Below, piece after piece: positions 49,132-58,618 of a stretch of 64,000 nucleotides of DNA. Location of the stretch: positions 124,001 through 188,000 of the forward strand of contig NZ_JHXM01000003.1 of assembly GCF_000621725.1 (NCBI RefSeq), written 5' to 3'. Position numbers and translations under genes: made by a program. The stretch comes from Xylanibacter brevis ATCC 19188 (lineage in GTDB: Bacteria > Bacteroidota > Bacteroidia > Bacteroidales > Bacteroidaceae). The notes under the pieces are model-generated. The model was given only the letters and a program-made list of their open reading frames with translations, had not been told where the DNA came from and searched no databases. Every line of letters starts with the position of its first letter. The stretch's first letter is position 1.

Positions 49132-51609
49132 TTATTGTTCGTAACCGCCAAAGCTCTCGGTATCATCCTCACCGCCTTGCATCTCATCGCGTCCCTGACG
49201 TTTCTTTTGGTTCATATTGCCAAAGTTCCATGTCAGCTGCAGATTGATGCGCGGGTCGCGCCAGTTTTTCTGATGGCGCCAGAACGTGGGACCCTCGGTA
49301 TAGTTCTCAAACTGACGGGTGTTGAACACGTCGCGCCAGTTCAGCGCCACAACAAAGGTCTTGTCGAGGAACGTCTTTCTCACGCCCAGGTCCAGACTGC
49401 CGTTGGCCTTGCGATAACCCTGTGTGATCACCGAACGCGAACGGTAGTTGCCCGTAGCCTGCAGCGAGATGCTGTAAGGCAGGATGACAGAAGCCAGCAC
49501 GCGGGCATCCCAAGCAAAGTTCTCATCGCTGGCACCAGTCACGGTCTGTCCCTCTACCAATGTAGAGAAGCCATCCAGCTTATAGTAGTAAGCATTCAGC
49601 GTGGTGGTCAGGTCGAGAATGCGGAACAGCTTGTCCTTCAATATCAGTTCGGCACCTGCACTCTGACTCTTTGCCACGTTCAGGTTGGTCATAAACATCA
49701 CTGGCTGATCATTGTAGACGCCCTGATAGCGCACGCGCTGCATCACATCGGTCGTCGGACGATAGTAGGTGCCCAGCGACAAAGTGTGAGCAGCCCACGT
49801 CTTCAGATAGTTCACCGAGAACGAGTTGGTGTACTCAGGTGTCAGCTCAGGGTTACCAAACTCAATCATCGAAGCATCACGTGTGTTCTTGAACGAGTTC
49901 AGCTGTCCGCCCCAAGGACGACGCAGACGACGTGTATAGTTTAACTGCAACTGTGACGTCTTCGTCAGTTCGTAGTTCAAGAACAGCGAGGGAAACAGCT
50001 GGAAATAGTCCTTCTTGAAAGGCTCTTCTGCACCATCGTAGTCACGGCTCTTGGTATCCACGCGCCAATACTCACCACGCAGTCCGGCCATGATGCCCAT
50101 ACGGCCCACCTTCAGGTTGCCGGTGGCATAGAGTGCATGCACATCCATGTCGTAGATGAAGCGGTTGTAGAAATAAGGCTCATCCTCATACTGCTGAGTC
50201 TTCTGGTTCCACATCTGCGACTCCTGCGGCGTGTTCTCATGCGAGAAACGACCATTGTAGCCAGCCTCCAGCTTCAAGGCCTCGGTCAACTGGTTCTCGT
50301 AGTCCACCTTGGCCTCCCAAGCCTGGTTGTTGATATTCATCGGACGGTATTGCAGGCTGTAGGTAGGCACTCTATCATCGAAGTAGGTCGTATCGTTGCG
50401 ATAGGTATTCGAGCCATCGCTGGTCCACTTGTTGAACGACAGCGAAGCATCCAGCTTATGCGTACCTTGTTCGTTGAACTTATGCGTAAACGACAGTTCG
50501 CCGTTGTACATATGATGATCGCCATCGCCCGTTGTAGTGCGCAGCATCTGTCGGTCGTCGCCCGTCACCACGTTGCCATAGCGATAAGTCGTCTTATTAT
50601 CGTTAGAGTGGTTACCACGCATCATCATGCCCGTCAGCGACAAGTCATCGTTTTCGGTCATGTGGAAGGTCAGGCCGCCACGCATAAAGAGGCCGCCACC
50701 ACGGTTATTATCTTCACCGTCAATCATCTGATAGTCGCTACGGTTGCCGTTGGCATCCTTATAGTATTGTTCACTCTTACTGCCACCATCGCCCTTACGA
50801 CGACGATAGCCCACGTTGGCAAACGCATCAAACCACTTCGACGAGTAGTTGATATTACCACCCAGGTTCCAACCGCCCTGCTGGTTCACACCCGTCTGCA
50901 CCGACCCATAATAGCCCGCACGACGATCACGCTTCAAGATGATATTGATAATACCGGCTGTTCCCTCGGGCGAGAACTTCGCACTGGGGTTGTCGATAAC
51001 CTCGATACGCTCGATGCTCTCGGCAGGAATCTGCTGCAGAATCTCAGCACGGTTGTCGCTGGTCAGTCCGCTGGCCTTACCGTTGATCCACACCTCCACA
51101 CTCGAGTTGCCGCGCAGCGAGATCTGTCCATCGGTGGTCACCTCCACACTGGGGATATTCTCGAGCAGGTCTGTCACACTACCACCGGCAGCCGCCAGCA
51201 CCTCATCGACCGTGAAGGTCTTACGATCCACCTCCAGTTTCATCTGCGAACGCTGGCCCGTGATCTGCACCTCCTTCAGCGTCTGGGCATCTACCGCCAT
51301 AAACACGCGGTTGAAATGCGCCGTGCGCTTCTGGGGCGTTATCTGAAACGTCCTGTTGACAGGCTTATAGCCTACAAAAGACAGCTGCAAACTATATTCA
51401 CCATCCTTCAGTCCACTTACTCCGAAATGGCCCTTTTCATCGGTCATTCCGCCACCCACCAACTTACCGTTGGCATCGGTCACTCGTACGTTGACAAACT
51501 GCAGCACCTCGTCGGTCTGCTTATCAGCCACTAATCCGCGCACCATACCCTGAGCACTCATGCCCATCGCGGATATCAAAAAGAAAAAAGTAAATAATAA
51601 CCTAGTCAT
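49132..51609 (-). CDS. TonB-dependent receptor-like outer-membrane protein
   Basis: About 825 residues from MTRLLFTFFFLIS. After the signal peptide comes a carboxypeptidase regulatory-like domain (VRGLVADKQTDEVLQFVNV, about 20-105), a plug domain (EVTTDGQISLRGNSSVEVWINGKASGL) and a long barrel of the outer_membrane_beta_barrel type ending RINLQLTWNFGN plus a short hydrophilic tail. This subgroup is usually not paired with SusD; the ligand is unknown. The start overlaps the preceding small membrane protein gene by eight bases. Confidence 0.92.
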   Translation of the reverse strand: MTRLLFTFFFLISAMGMSAQGMVRGLVADKQTDEVLQFVNVRVTDANGKLVGGGMTDEKGHFGVSGLKDGEYSLQLSFVGYKPVNRTFQITPQKRTAHFNRVFMAVDAQTLKEVQITGQRSQMKLEVDRKTFTVDEVLAAAGGSVTDLLENIPSVEVTTDGQISLRGNSSVEVWINGKASGLTSDNRAEILQQIPAESIERIEVIDNPSAKFSPEGTAGIINIILKRDRRAGYYGSVQTGVNQQGGWNLGGNINYSSKWFDAFANVGYRRRKGDGGSKSEQYYKDANGNRSDYQMIDGEDNNRGGGLFMRGGLTFHMTENDDLSLTGMMMRGNHSNDNKTTYRYGNVVTGDDRQMLRTTTGDGDHHMYNGELSFTHKFNEQGTHKLDASLSFNKWTSDGSNTYRNDTTYFDDRVPTYSLQYRPMNINNQAWEAKVDYENQLTEALKLEAGYNGRFSHENTPQESQMWNQKTQQYEDEPYFYNRFIYDMDVHALYATGNLKVGRMGIMAGLRGEYWRVDTKSRDYDGAEEPFKKDYFQLFPSLFLNYELTKTSQLQLNYTRRLRRPWGGQLNSFKNTRDASMIEFGNPELTPEYTNSFSVNYLKTWAAHTLSLGTYYRPTTDVMQRVRYQGVYNDQPVMFMTNLNVAKSQSAGAELILKDKLFRILDLTTTLNAYYYKLDGFSTLVEGQTVTGASDENFAWDARVLASVILPYSISLQATGNYRSRSVITQGYRKANGSLDLGVRKTFLDKTFVVALNWRDVFNTRQFENYTEGPTFWRHQKNWRDPRINLQLTWNFGNMNQKKRQGRDEMQGGEDDTESFGGYEQ

Positions 51610-51994
51610 TAATGTATATAAAGTACATAATCGCTGCATACAATATCAATAAATAGCTACAGCCTTTCCAAATTTTTCCAAATACATAACATGCTATCAC
51701 CAAAACAACCAACCAGAATATTAGTTCCACAGTGATGTTTGACGCCATAGAGTCCCAAAGACTGGTCGGCGTATCGTCCAAGCCTTCCAGACCATCCAGA
51801 CCTTCCGGATAATCTTTCATCGACCTTGACACATCTCTCACCGACCTTGACACATCTCTCGCCGAACGAGAACGCATCTCCATCTCTTGGTCGTCATTGC
51901 CCTTTCGAGCCCATATACCCGTCCAACTCAACAAAGAGCAGAACAAGAAAAGCAATCGGGAAGGTATCCTATGTAACATTCCAGGACTCATCAT
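51602..51994 (-). CDS. Small membrane protein with an internal repeat, unknown function
   Basis: A 130-residue protein. A signal or anchor sequence (LLFLFCSLLSWTGIWA) is followed by a charged region with repeats SARDVSRSVRDVSRSMKD encoded by a near-perfect 21-base DNA repeat (51819-51862), an acidic GLDGLEGLDD, and a C-terminal hydrophobic segment (VELIFWLVVLVIACYVFG). The family is unrecognised. Its end overlaps the TonB-receptor start, so the two are coupled. The -7 box (reverse TACCTTTGC, 52014-52006) supports this start. Confidence 0.6.
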   Translation of the reverse strand: MMSPGMLHRIPSRLLFLFCSLLSWTGIWARKGNDDQEMEMRSRSARDVSRSVRDVSRSMKDYPEGLDGLEGLDDTPTSLWDSMASNITVELIFWLVVLVIACYVFGKIWKGCSYLLILYAAIMYFIYIND

Positions 51995-52427
51995 CTAGTT
52001 TTGGTGCAAAGGTAACTATTATTCATTACACCAAGAAATCTTTTATAGAATTTTTGTATTTTTATCATCTTCATATCATCTTAGCCATATCACCTTGGCT
52101 TTTTACCCTTTATCCGTCCCCATAAAAGAACAATAATTCTCCACATATTTACAATTTGTTATATTTCACCCATATTATCCTTTCGGATTGTAAGAAGCGC
52201 GATAATCATTTATTACACTTTGTTACTTATTGTCATTTTTAAGATAAAAGAACACGTCGTTCATCCCATTCTTGTATAAAAAATGAGTAATTTTGCAGCC
52301 AAGAACCTCGGTTCTGCCCCACAAATCCCGTCGCAACACAACACAAATTAAATAAGATTGGTGCAAAGAAACGAGATATTATTCGTACCTTTGCACCATC
52401 ATTGTTTATTATAGAGTCAGACCGCTT
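51995..52427. other. AT-rich intergenic region with divergent promoters
   Basis: 433 bases without a gene. It holds the reverse -7 box at 52014-52006, a forward TAATTTTGC at 52288-52296 and the dapL -7 box TACCTTTGC at 52386-52394. Around the last is a 9-base inverted repeat, GGTGCAAAG (52360-52368) and CTTTGCACC (52389-52397). No stable long hairpin or repeat is seen elsewhere. Confidence 0.6.
52386..52394 (+). promoter_or_regulatory. -7 promoter box of dapL
   Basis: TACCTTTGC, 34 bases before the dapL start, overlapped by the right arm of a 9-base inverted repeat that could be an operator. Confidence 0.6.
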
Positions 52428-53657
52428 ATGGCATTAGTCAATGAACATTTCCTGAAGCTGCCCAACAACTACCTCTTTGCAGATGTAGCAAAGAAGGTAA
52501 AGATCTTCCGCACTATGAATCCACGCGTCAACGTGATCACCCTAGGTATCGGTGATGTCACGCAGCCCCTTTGTCCTGCCGTGCGCCAAGCCATGCACCT
52601 CGCCGTCGACGAGATGGGCACAGAGGAAGGTTTTCGCGGCTATGGCCCCGAGCAAGGCTACGACTTCCTGCGCGATGCCATCCTGAAGCACGACTTCTTG
52701 GCACGTGGTATCCACTTGGATGCCGACGAGATTTTCGTCAACGATGGTGCCAAGAGCGACACGGGCAACATCCAGGAACTGGTGCGCTGGGACAACAGCA
52801 TCAGTGTCACCGACCCCATCTATCCCGTCTATATCGATTCTAATGTGATGATTGGCCGCGCCGGCACCATTGAGGACGGCCGCTGGTCCAACGTTTTCTA
52901 TATTCCCTGCACCGCAGACAACAACTTCATCCCTCAGATACCCAAGCAGCGCGTGGACATTATCTACCTCTGCTATCCCAACAATCCCACGGGTATCGCC
53001 CTCACCAAGCAGCAGTTGCGCCAGTGGGTGAACTACGCCCTGCACAACGATGCCCTTATTTTCTTTGACGCTGCCTACGAAGCCTACATCCAGGACGACG
53101 ACGTACCCCACTCTATCTACGAGATCAAAGGAGCCCGCAAGTGCGCCATCGAGTTTCACAGTTACTCAAAGACAGCAGGTTTCACCGGCCTCCGCTGTGG
53201 TTATACTGTGGTGCCCCACGAGGTGACAGCCTCAACCCTCAACGGTGAGCGCATCCATCTGAACCAGTTGTGGTATCGCCGTCAGTGCACCAAGTTCAAC
53301 GGCACCAGCTACATCACGCAGCGAGGTGCCGAGGCCACCTACTCGCCCGAAGGCAAGCAACAGGTCCGCGAGACCATCAATTACTATATGGAGAATGCGC
53401 GCCACATGAAAGACGTGCTCACCAAACTGGGTGTCGAGGTCTATGGCGGACAGAACGCGCCCTACCTTTGGATGAAGACACCCAACGGAGCCTCATCGTG
53501 GCGCTACTTCGAAGAGATGCTTTATGGAGCCCATGTGGTATGTACCCCGGGCGTAGGGTTTGGTCCTAGTGGCGAAGGCTATGTCCGTCTGACGGCGTTC
53601 AACAGCCACGAGCAGACCGAGATAGCCCTCGACAGACTCAGCAAGTGGTTGGGTTAG
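52428..53657 (+). CDS. dapL: LL-diaminopimelate aminotransferase
   Basis: A 409-residue class I PLP aminotransferase converting tetrahydrodipicolinate directly to LL-diaminopimelate in lysine and peptidoglycan synthesis. DapL marks: ITLGIGDVTQPL, GYGPEQGYDFLRDAI, FVNDGAKSDTGNIQ, YPNNPTG, and the PLP lysine in HSYSKTAGFTGLRCG. Full length. No dapF or other lysine gene is adjacent. The last 20 bases overlap the convergent pnuT gene. Confidence 0.97.
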   Translation: MALVNEHFLKLPNNYLFADVAKKVKIFRTMNPRVNVITLGIGDVTQPLCPAVRQAMHLAVDEMGTEEGFRGYGPEQGYDFLRDAILKHDFLARGIHLDADEIFVNDGAKSDTGNIQELVRWDNSISVTDPIYPVYIDSNVMIGRAGTIEDGRWSNVFYIPCTADNNFIPQIPKQRVDIIYLCYPNNPTGIALTKQQLRQWVNYALHNDALIFFDAAYEAYIQDDDVPHSIYEIKGARKCAIEFHSYSKTAGFTGLRCGYTVVPHEVTASTLNGERIHLNQLWYRRQCTKFNGTSYITQRGAEATYSPEGKQQVRETINYYMENARHMKDVLTKLGVEVYGGQNAPYLWMKTPNGASSWRYFEEMLYGAHVVCTPGVGFGPSGEGYVRLTAFNSHEQTEIALDRLSKWLG

Positions 53658-54267
53658 CAGCCCGTTTCTGCATCATACGACGCCATTTCAGATAGCCCAA
53701 CACGGCTATCACCACACTGATGGCATAGTAGCTGCCCTTCACCGGGATGCCTTTATAGGCATAGAGTGCCACCTTGATGGCATCCACCACCACCCAGATG
53801 AACCATTGTTCGATGTATTTTCTCGACAATGCCCACAGGCCAATGATGCTCAGGGCATTGACAAAGCTATCGCTGATAGGCACGTTCGACGGTGTGCCGT
53901 ACGTCAGCCACAGCCACACCATGGCCCAGACGGCCAGGAAAGCCGCCGTCACAGGCAGCAGCTTAGCGATAGGAAAATGGCCTATCTCCAAGTGTTTCTC
54001 CTTTCCTCCAGAGACTTTCGTCCCCTCTTTTTTTCCCCACTGCCACATGCAAAAGCCCCAGATGGCAGCCACAGCATAGTAGCCATCCATCACCGAGTCG
54101 GCATAGAGTCCGTTTTGCCAGTAGAGCACAATGTCCACCAGTGGCATCACGATGCCCACGAACCACAGCAAGATGCTGGCGCGATACTCGCACCAAAGAT
54201 ACACCAGCCCCAGTGCCATAGAGAAGCACTCGAGCTGGTGTGTCTGTATATAGTCAACAATCATCAT
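53638..54267 (-). CDS. pnuT: PnuT thiamine transporter (PnuC family)
   Basis: A 209-residue inner-membrane protein with about seven hydrophobic segments and the PnuC-family WxxWx pattern in IEQWFIWVVVDAIKVALY. PnuC proteins facilitate vitamin uptake (nicotinamide riboside, thiamine, riboflavin). Here the gene lies six bases behind a TonB receptor that carries a TPP riboswitch, which identifies thiamine as the cargo. Comparable omr1-pnuT units are known in Bacteroidetes; a third gene for thiamine pyrophosphokinase is absent here. Confidence 0.9.
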   Translation of the reverse strand: MMIVDYIQTHQLECFSMALGLVYLWCEYRASILLWFVGIVMPLVDIVLYWQNGLYADSVMDGYYAVAAIWGFCMWQWGKKEGTKVSGGKEKHLEIGHFPIAKLLPVTAAFLAVWAMVWLWLTYGTPSNVPISDSFVNALSIIGLWALSRKYIEQWFIWVVVDAIKVALYAYKGIPVKGSYYAISVVIAVLGYLKWRRMMQKRAANPTTC

Positions 54268-54273
54268 CTTGTG

Positions 54274-56646
54274 TTAGAATCTCAGCGTCAGGTTGGCCAT
54301 GGCCGTACCGGTGGTCATGGGGAAGAAGTAGAGCTGATAGTAGCGGTTGTCGTTGGGATGACTGCCGCTGGCTATGCAAGAATAGACATACGCCGCCGTA
54401 GCATAGTGAGCGTTAAACACGTTGTTGAACGTCAGTCCCAGTTCCACCTCCTTCAGCGGAGCCACCTTCTTCACCTTCGAGGTGTAGCTCAGGTAGAGGT
54501 TGCTGAAGGTGTAGGCAGGCAGCGAGCGGTCGCGACACTCGGTGTTGTCCAGATACTGGCGCGACACGTAGTTGGTGTGCCAAGTAGCCTTGAAGCCTTT
54601 ATAATGGAAGTCCACAAAACCATTCAGCACCGCAGATGGCGAACAAGCCAGTGTTGAGTTGTCGTAGTGGAAGGTCTCCACGCCATGCCAGTCCACTTCT
54701 ACCACCTCGTCGAAGTTCTTAATCTTGTTCTGACTCAGGGCTGCATTACCCTCGATGGTCAGCAGCGGACAGATGTCCCAGGCAGCAGTCAGCTCCACAC
54801 CCATGCGATAAGAGTCCTTGATATTGGTGGTCAGCGCCTCGCCGATATCGCTCATGGCACCAGTTTTCACAAACTGGTCTTTATAGTCCATATAGTAGAA
54901 GTTAGCACCGGCACGGAAGTTGCGCGATGAGAAGTTATAGCCCGCCTCATAGTCTATCACCTGCTCGGCCTTGGGGAAAGGATAGTTGTAGTTGTCGGTG
55001 AAGTTGTTGCGCTCTGGCTCGCGATGACTCATGGCCACCGAAACGTAGGCATGGTGTGGACCATGGTTGTAGCTCACGCCAGCTTTGGGGTTGAAGAAAT
55101 GATAGGTCTCGTCAACATCCAGTTGCTGAGCCACCAGTTTGCCGGCACCGTTGGTATAGAAAGCGTCGTTTGTGCCGTCCGTCTTATAGCCCACATAGCG
55201 ATACTGTGCATCGACAAAGGCGCTCCAGTTGCTGGTCAGCTCATAAGCAGCCTTCAGATAGACGTTGGCATCGTTCTTCGTAGCTTCCGAGTAGTTCATG
55301 TCGTATCCCTCGCGACCAATGCGGGCGTCGTGCAGCTCTTTGTTCTCAGCATAGGTCAGGCGACTGTAGTGATCGCCTTTGAACTGCTGCAGAGAGAAGC
55401 CGCCAATGATATTCCAACGCAGGTCCTTATAGTTCACGTTACCCAGTGCACCGTAGGCATCCTGACTCATGCCTTTCTTGCGGATAAAAGTACTCGTTTT
55501 CACCTGGTTGCCCTGTGCATCGAAGAAAGGCTCCAGTCCGTACTTAGCCAGCTTCTTATTATACTTCAGGTCCTGATAGTAACCGTGACCATGGGTATAA
55601 TGTGCTGTCAGCGTAGCAGCCCAGCGGTCAGACAACTGGAAGGCACCGCTCAGGATGTTGTGTCCCTGCCAGAAGTTATCGGTAGCACCGCTCCACAGCG
55701 TGCCGTCGTTCAACTGATAGCGCTCGGTGATGTAGCGGCCCTCGGCATCGCGGGCGAACTCACTGCCCAAGTTCACCATGTGTTCATACAGGTCGTTATA
55801 GCGTCCCAGCCCTGCCTTGTACAGGTCGGCATAGTCCTTAATACCCGTGTTGGCACCCCAGGTACCGTCCATCAGCGACAGATCGCCGTCGCCAGGCGTG
55901 ATGCCGTTCCAGGCCTGTCCCGTCTTCTCAAAGTTACCAAAATGCTTATAACTGATCTGCAGTCGGTCGTTCAACCAGGTCAGGCCGCCATAGTAAGAAC
56001 CCGAACGTCCAGCGGTGCCATGCACATAGCCGCCCGTTCCTGTGGTGTGATAGGCTCCGTCCACCACCAGGTGGTTGAACATCAGGCCTGTCGTAAAGGT
56101 TCCACCTATATTATATGTGTTATAACTTCCGAACGAACTGTTCAGCTCTGCCCCAGCCTTCATCGATGGCGCCTTCGACTGCAGCGCCACCGTTCCGCCA
56201 AAGGCGCCGTCGCCATTGGTCGAGGTGCCCACGCCACGCTGTATCTGTGCCGACTGCAGCATCGACGCATACGAGTTCATGTTTACCCAGAACACACACT
56301 GGTCCTCGGGCGAGTTGAGGGGCACACCGTCCAGCGTCACGTTGATACGCGAATCGCCCGCACCACGGATGGCCAACTTCGTCGTACCCGTGCCCATGCC
56401 GTTCTCACTCCAGGCCGTCACACCCGGCGTACGTGCAAACAGGAAAGGCAACTCACGTCCCGATGTAGAGAATGCGCTCAGCTCCTTCTGCTTCACATTA
56501 GCCACCGCATAGGGGGCGTTCTTCTGCGTGCGCACACCACTCACAACCACCTCGTGCAGTTGCTCCATTTTCAACGAATCAATAGGTTCGGCTACCATTG
56601 CATTCACGACTGTGAATGCTGTTAATCCCAAAAGAATCCTTTTCAT
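54274..56646 (-). CDS. TonB-dependent thiamine receptor
   Basis: A 790-residue outer-membrane receptor with a signal peptide (ends near VNAMVAEP), a TonB box region (LHEVVVSGVRTQKNAPYAVA), a plug domain (TKLAIRGAGDSRINVTLDGVPL) and a barrel ending MANLTLRF. There is no carboxypeptidase-like N-terminal domain, so it is of the classical vitamin/siderophore type rather than SusC type. The TPP riboswitch in its leader and the downstream pnuT assign it to thiamine uptake across the outer membrane. Confidence 0.93.
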   Translation of the reverse strand: MKRILLGLTAFTVVNAMVAEPIDSLKMEQLHEVVVSGVRTQKNAPYAVANVKQKELSAFSTSGRELPFLFARTPGVTAWSENGMGTGTTKLAIRGAGDSRINVTLDGVPLNSPEDQCVFWVNMNSYASMLQSAQIQRGVGTSTNGDGAFGGTVALQSKAPSMKAGAELNSSFGSYNTYNIGGTFTTGLMFNHLVVDGAYHTTGTGGYVHGTAGRSGSYYGGLTWLNDRLQISYKHFGNFEKTGQAWNGITPGDGDLSLMDGTWGANTGIKDYADLYKAGLGRYNDLYEHMVNLGSEFARDAEGRYITERYQLNDGTLWSGATDNFWQGHNILSGAFQLSDRWAATLTAHYTHGHGYYQDLKYNKKLAKYGLEPFFDAQGNQVKTSTFIRKKGMSQDAYGALGNVNYKDLRWNIIGGFSLQQFKGDHYSRLTYAENKELHDARIGREGYDMNYSEATKNDANVYLKAAYELTSNWSAFVDAQYRYVGYKTDGTNDAFYTNGAGKLVAQQLDVDETYHFFNPKAGVSYNHGPHHAYVSVAMSHREPERNNFTDNYNYPFPKAEQVIDYEAGYNFSSRNFRAGANFYYMDYKDQFVKTGAMSDIGEALTTNIKDSYRMGVELTAAWDICPLLTIEGNAALSQNKIKNFDEVVEVDWHGVETFHYDNSTLACSPSAVLNGFVDFHYKGFKATWHTNYVSRQYLDNTECRDRSLPAYTFSNLYLSYTSKVKKVAPLKEVELGLTFNNVFNAHYATAAYVYSCIASGSHPNDNRYYQLYFFPMTTGTAMANLTLRF

Positions 56647-56675
56647 CCCTTTTCTTTATGTTATTACTATCAAGT

Positions 56676-56788
56676 TACGGGGTGTGCGTGCTTGCGCTGG
56701 CTGACAATTCCATCCCTACGTCGGTATGACCCGCATCAGGTTTAGAGGGTATCATCTCAGCCGGCCAACAGACTCCGGCACCCCTTGA
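56676..56788 (-). promoter_or_regulatory. TPP (thi-box) riboswitch
   Basis: Read leftwards, the leader holds the conserved parts of the TPP aptamer: GGGGTGCCGGA, GGCTGAGATGATACCC, AACCTGATGCGGGTCATACC and CGTAGGGA (56720-56713). GCACACCCC at the far end can pair with GGGGTGC to close P1. Thiamine pyrophosphate binding would reduce expression of the receptor-pnuT operon, most likely at translation initiation, since the switch ends about 30 bases before the start codon. Confidence 0.95.
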
Positions 56789-56796
56789 ATTTTGGC

Positions 56797-56805
56797 GCAA
56801 AGTTA
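56797..56805 (-). promoter_or_regulatory. -7 promoter box of the thiamine operon
   Basis: Reverse-strand TAACTTTGC; the expected transcript start near 56790 coincides with the beginning of the riboswitch. Confidence 0.7.
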
Positions 56806-56956
56806 CAACTAATAATTGTAAACGCAAAACTATTGACGACAAACTTTTTGTGCATTCGATTGCCTTCACAAGGATGTTTCCAGTTTTTTGTTCAAAAACG
56901 GCTTGAAATATATCAAATAATTACCTGTCACTCACCGTTATTTCAGAAATCTTTTG

Positions 56957-56965
56957 TACCTTTGC
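56957..56965 (+). promoter_or_regulatory. -7 promoter box of pyk
   Basis: TACCTTTGC, 33 bases before the pyk start. Confidence 0.6.
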
Positions 56966-56998
56966 AGTCGAATTCAGGTACAATGGTAAAAAGATTAT

Positions 56999-58444
56999 AT
57001 GAAGCAGACTAAAATTGTAGCATCCATCAGCGACAGACGTTGCGACACAGAGTTCATTCGCTCGCTTTTTAATGCAGGTATGAACGTGGTTCGCATGAAC
57101 ACTGCGCACGCTCCAGAAGAGGGCATCCGTCAGATTGTAAAGAACGTGCGCGAGGTGAGTCATCACATCGGCATCATGATTGACACCAAGGGTCCCGAGG
57201 TACGCACCACCGCTTGTGCAGAGCCCATCCAGTATAAGACGGGCGACGTGGTGAAGATCTTTGGCCGCCCAGAGATGGAGACCACCCACGACATCGTGAA
57301 CGTCACCTATAAGAACTTCGCTGCCGATGTGCATGAAGGCTGCCATATACTCTTCGACGATGGTGCACTCGATATGCAGGTCATTGGCATCAGTGGTCCG
57401 CAAATCGTGGCTCAGGTGAAGAACGACGGTGTGCTGGGCTCACGCAAGAGCGTCAACGTGCCTGGCATTCACATCGACCTGCCTGCCCTCACCGAGAAAG
57501 ACCGCAAGAACATCATGCTGGCCATTGAGCTCGACATCGACTTCATTGCCCACTCATTTGTTCGCTCAGCTGCCGACGTACGTGCCGTACAGGCCATCCT
57601 CGATGCCTACAATTCCGACATCAAGATTATCTCAAAGATTGAGAATCAGGAGGGTGTGGACAACATCGACGAGATTATCGAGGCTTCCTATGGCATCATG
57701 ATTGCCCGTGGCGACCTGGGTATCGAAGTACCCATCGAGCGCATCCCCGGCATTCAGCGCCGCATCATCCGCAAGTGTGTGCAGGCCAAGAAGCCCGTTA
57801 TCGTGGCCACCCAGATGCTTCACTCCATGATTCAGAATCCTCGACCCACCCGTGCCGAGGTGACCGATATTGCCAACGCCATCTACTACCGCACCGATGC
57901 GCTGATGCTCTCGGGCGAGACCGCCAGCGGTAAGTACCCCATCGAGGCCGTTACCACCATGGCACAGATTGCCGAACAGGCCGAGCGCGACAAGTTGCGC
58001 GAGAACGACATCGAGATTCCCCTGTCTTCCGACTGCGACATCCGCGAGTTCATGTCGCACAGCGCTATCGAAGCCACCGAGAAGCTGGGTGTTAAAGGCA
58101 TCATCACCGACTGTACCACAGGTCTTACCGCCCGTTCGCTGGCAGCCTTCCGTGGTCCCAACCCCGTGCTGGCCATCTGCTACCATGAAAAGGTGCAGCG
58201 CCTACTGAACCTCAGCTATGGCGTCATTCCTGTCTATCAGAAGGAGCACATCGACAGCGAAGAGCTCTTCCTGGCTGCCGTACGCATGCTGCGCCAGAAG
58301 GGTTACCTGGAGGACGACGACAAGATTGCCTATCTGAGTGGTAATGTGGGCGAGTGCGGTGGCACCAAGTTCCTGGAGATTAACACCGTGAGGGAGCTGT
58401 TCACCAACAAATACAGATTCCACCTGCCTAAGAAAGACAAATAG
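56999..58444 (+). CDS. pyk: Pyruvate kinase
   Basis: A 481-residue glycolytic enzyme, phosphoenolpyruvate plus ADP to pyruvate plus ATP. Motifs: MKQTKIVASISDR at the start, VVRMNTAHAP, DTKGPEVRTT, IISKIENQEGVDNIDEI (catalytic Lys), ARGDLGIEVP and TDALMLSGETASGKYP. Full length with the C-terminal regulatory domain. A terminator follows at 58466. Confidence 0.97.
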   Translation: MKQTKIVASISDRRCDTEFIRSLFNAGMNVVRMNTAHAPEEGIRQIVKNVREVSHHIGIMIDTKGPEVRTTACAEPIQYKTGDVVKIFGRPEMETTHDIVNVTYKNFAADVHEGCHILFDDGALDMQVIGISGPQIVAQVKNDGVLGSRKSVNVPGIHIDLPALTEKDRKNIMLAIELDIDFIAHSFVRSAADVRAVQAILDAYNSDIKIISKIENQEGVDNIDEIIEASYGIMIARGDLGIEVPIERIPGIQRRIIRKCVQAKKPVIVATQMLHSMIQNPRPTRAEVTDIANAIYYRTDALMLSGETASGKYPIEAVTTMAQIAEQAERDKLRENDIEIPLSSDCDIREFMSHSAIEATEKLGVKGIITDCTTGLTARSLAAFRGPNPVLAICYHEKVQRLLNLSYGVIPVYQKEHIDSEELFLAAVRMLRQKGYLEDDDKIAYLSGNVGECGGTKFLEINTVRELFTNKYRFHLPKKDK

Positions 58445-58465
58445 TTATTGGTAAATCTCATTATA

Positions 58466-58507
58466 AAATCCCGGAAGCACATCGCATGGCTTTCGGGATT
58501 TTTTTTA
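58466..58507 (+). terminator. Terminator of pyk
   Basis: AAATCCCGgAAGC and GCTTtCGGGATTT form a stem around ACATCGCATG, followed by a T run. Confidence 0.88.
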
Positions 58508-58618
58508 ATACACAAAAACAATAAAAAAGAAAACTCACAACACCACAGGCTGTCTTCCTCACTCCTTATTTTTAAGTAATAGCGGGGGTTGACGCGCTGG
58601 GCAGCGGGGTTCCTATGC

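Noticed and set aside
50137..51534. A 465-codon forward frame inside the TonB receptor-like gene
   Set aside because: Antisense shadow, with composition typical of reversed coding sequence.
55024..56625. A 533-codon forward frame inside the thiamine receptor gene
   Set aside because: It is fully antisense to a well-supported receptor, is Val/His/Arg-rich and matches no family; a shadow frame caused by codon bias.
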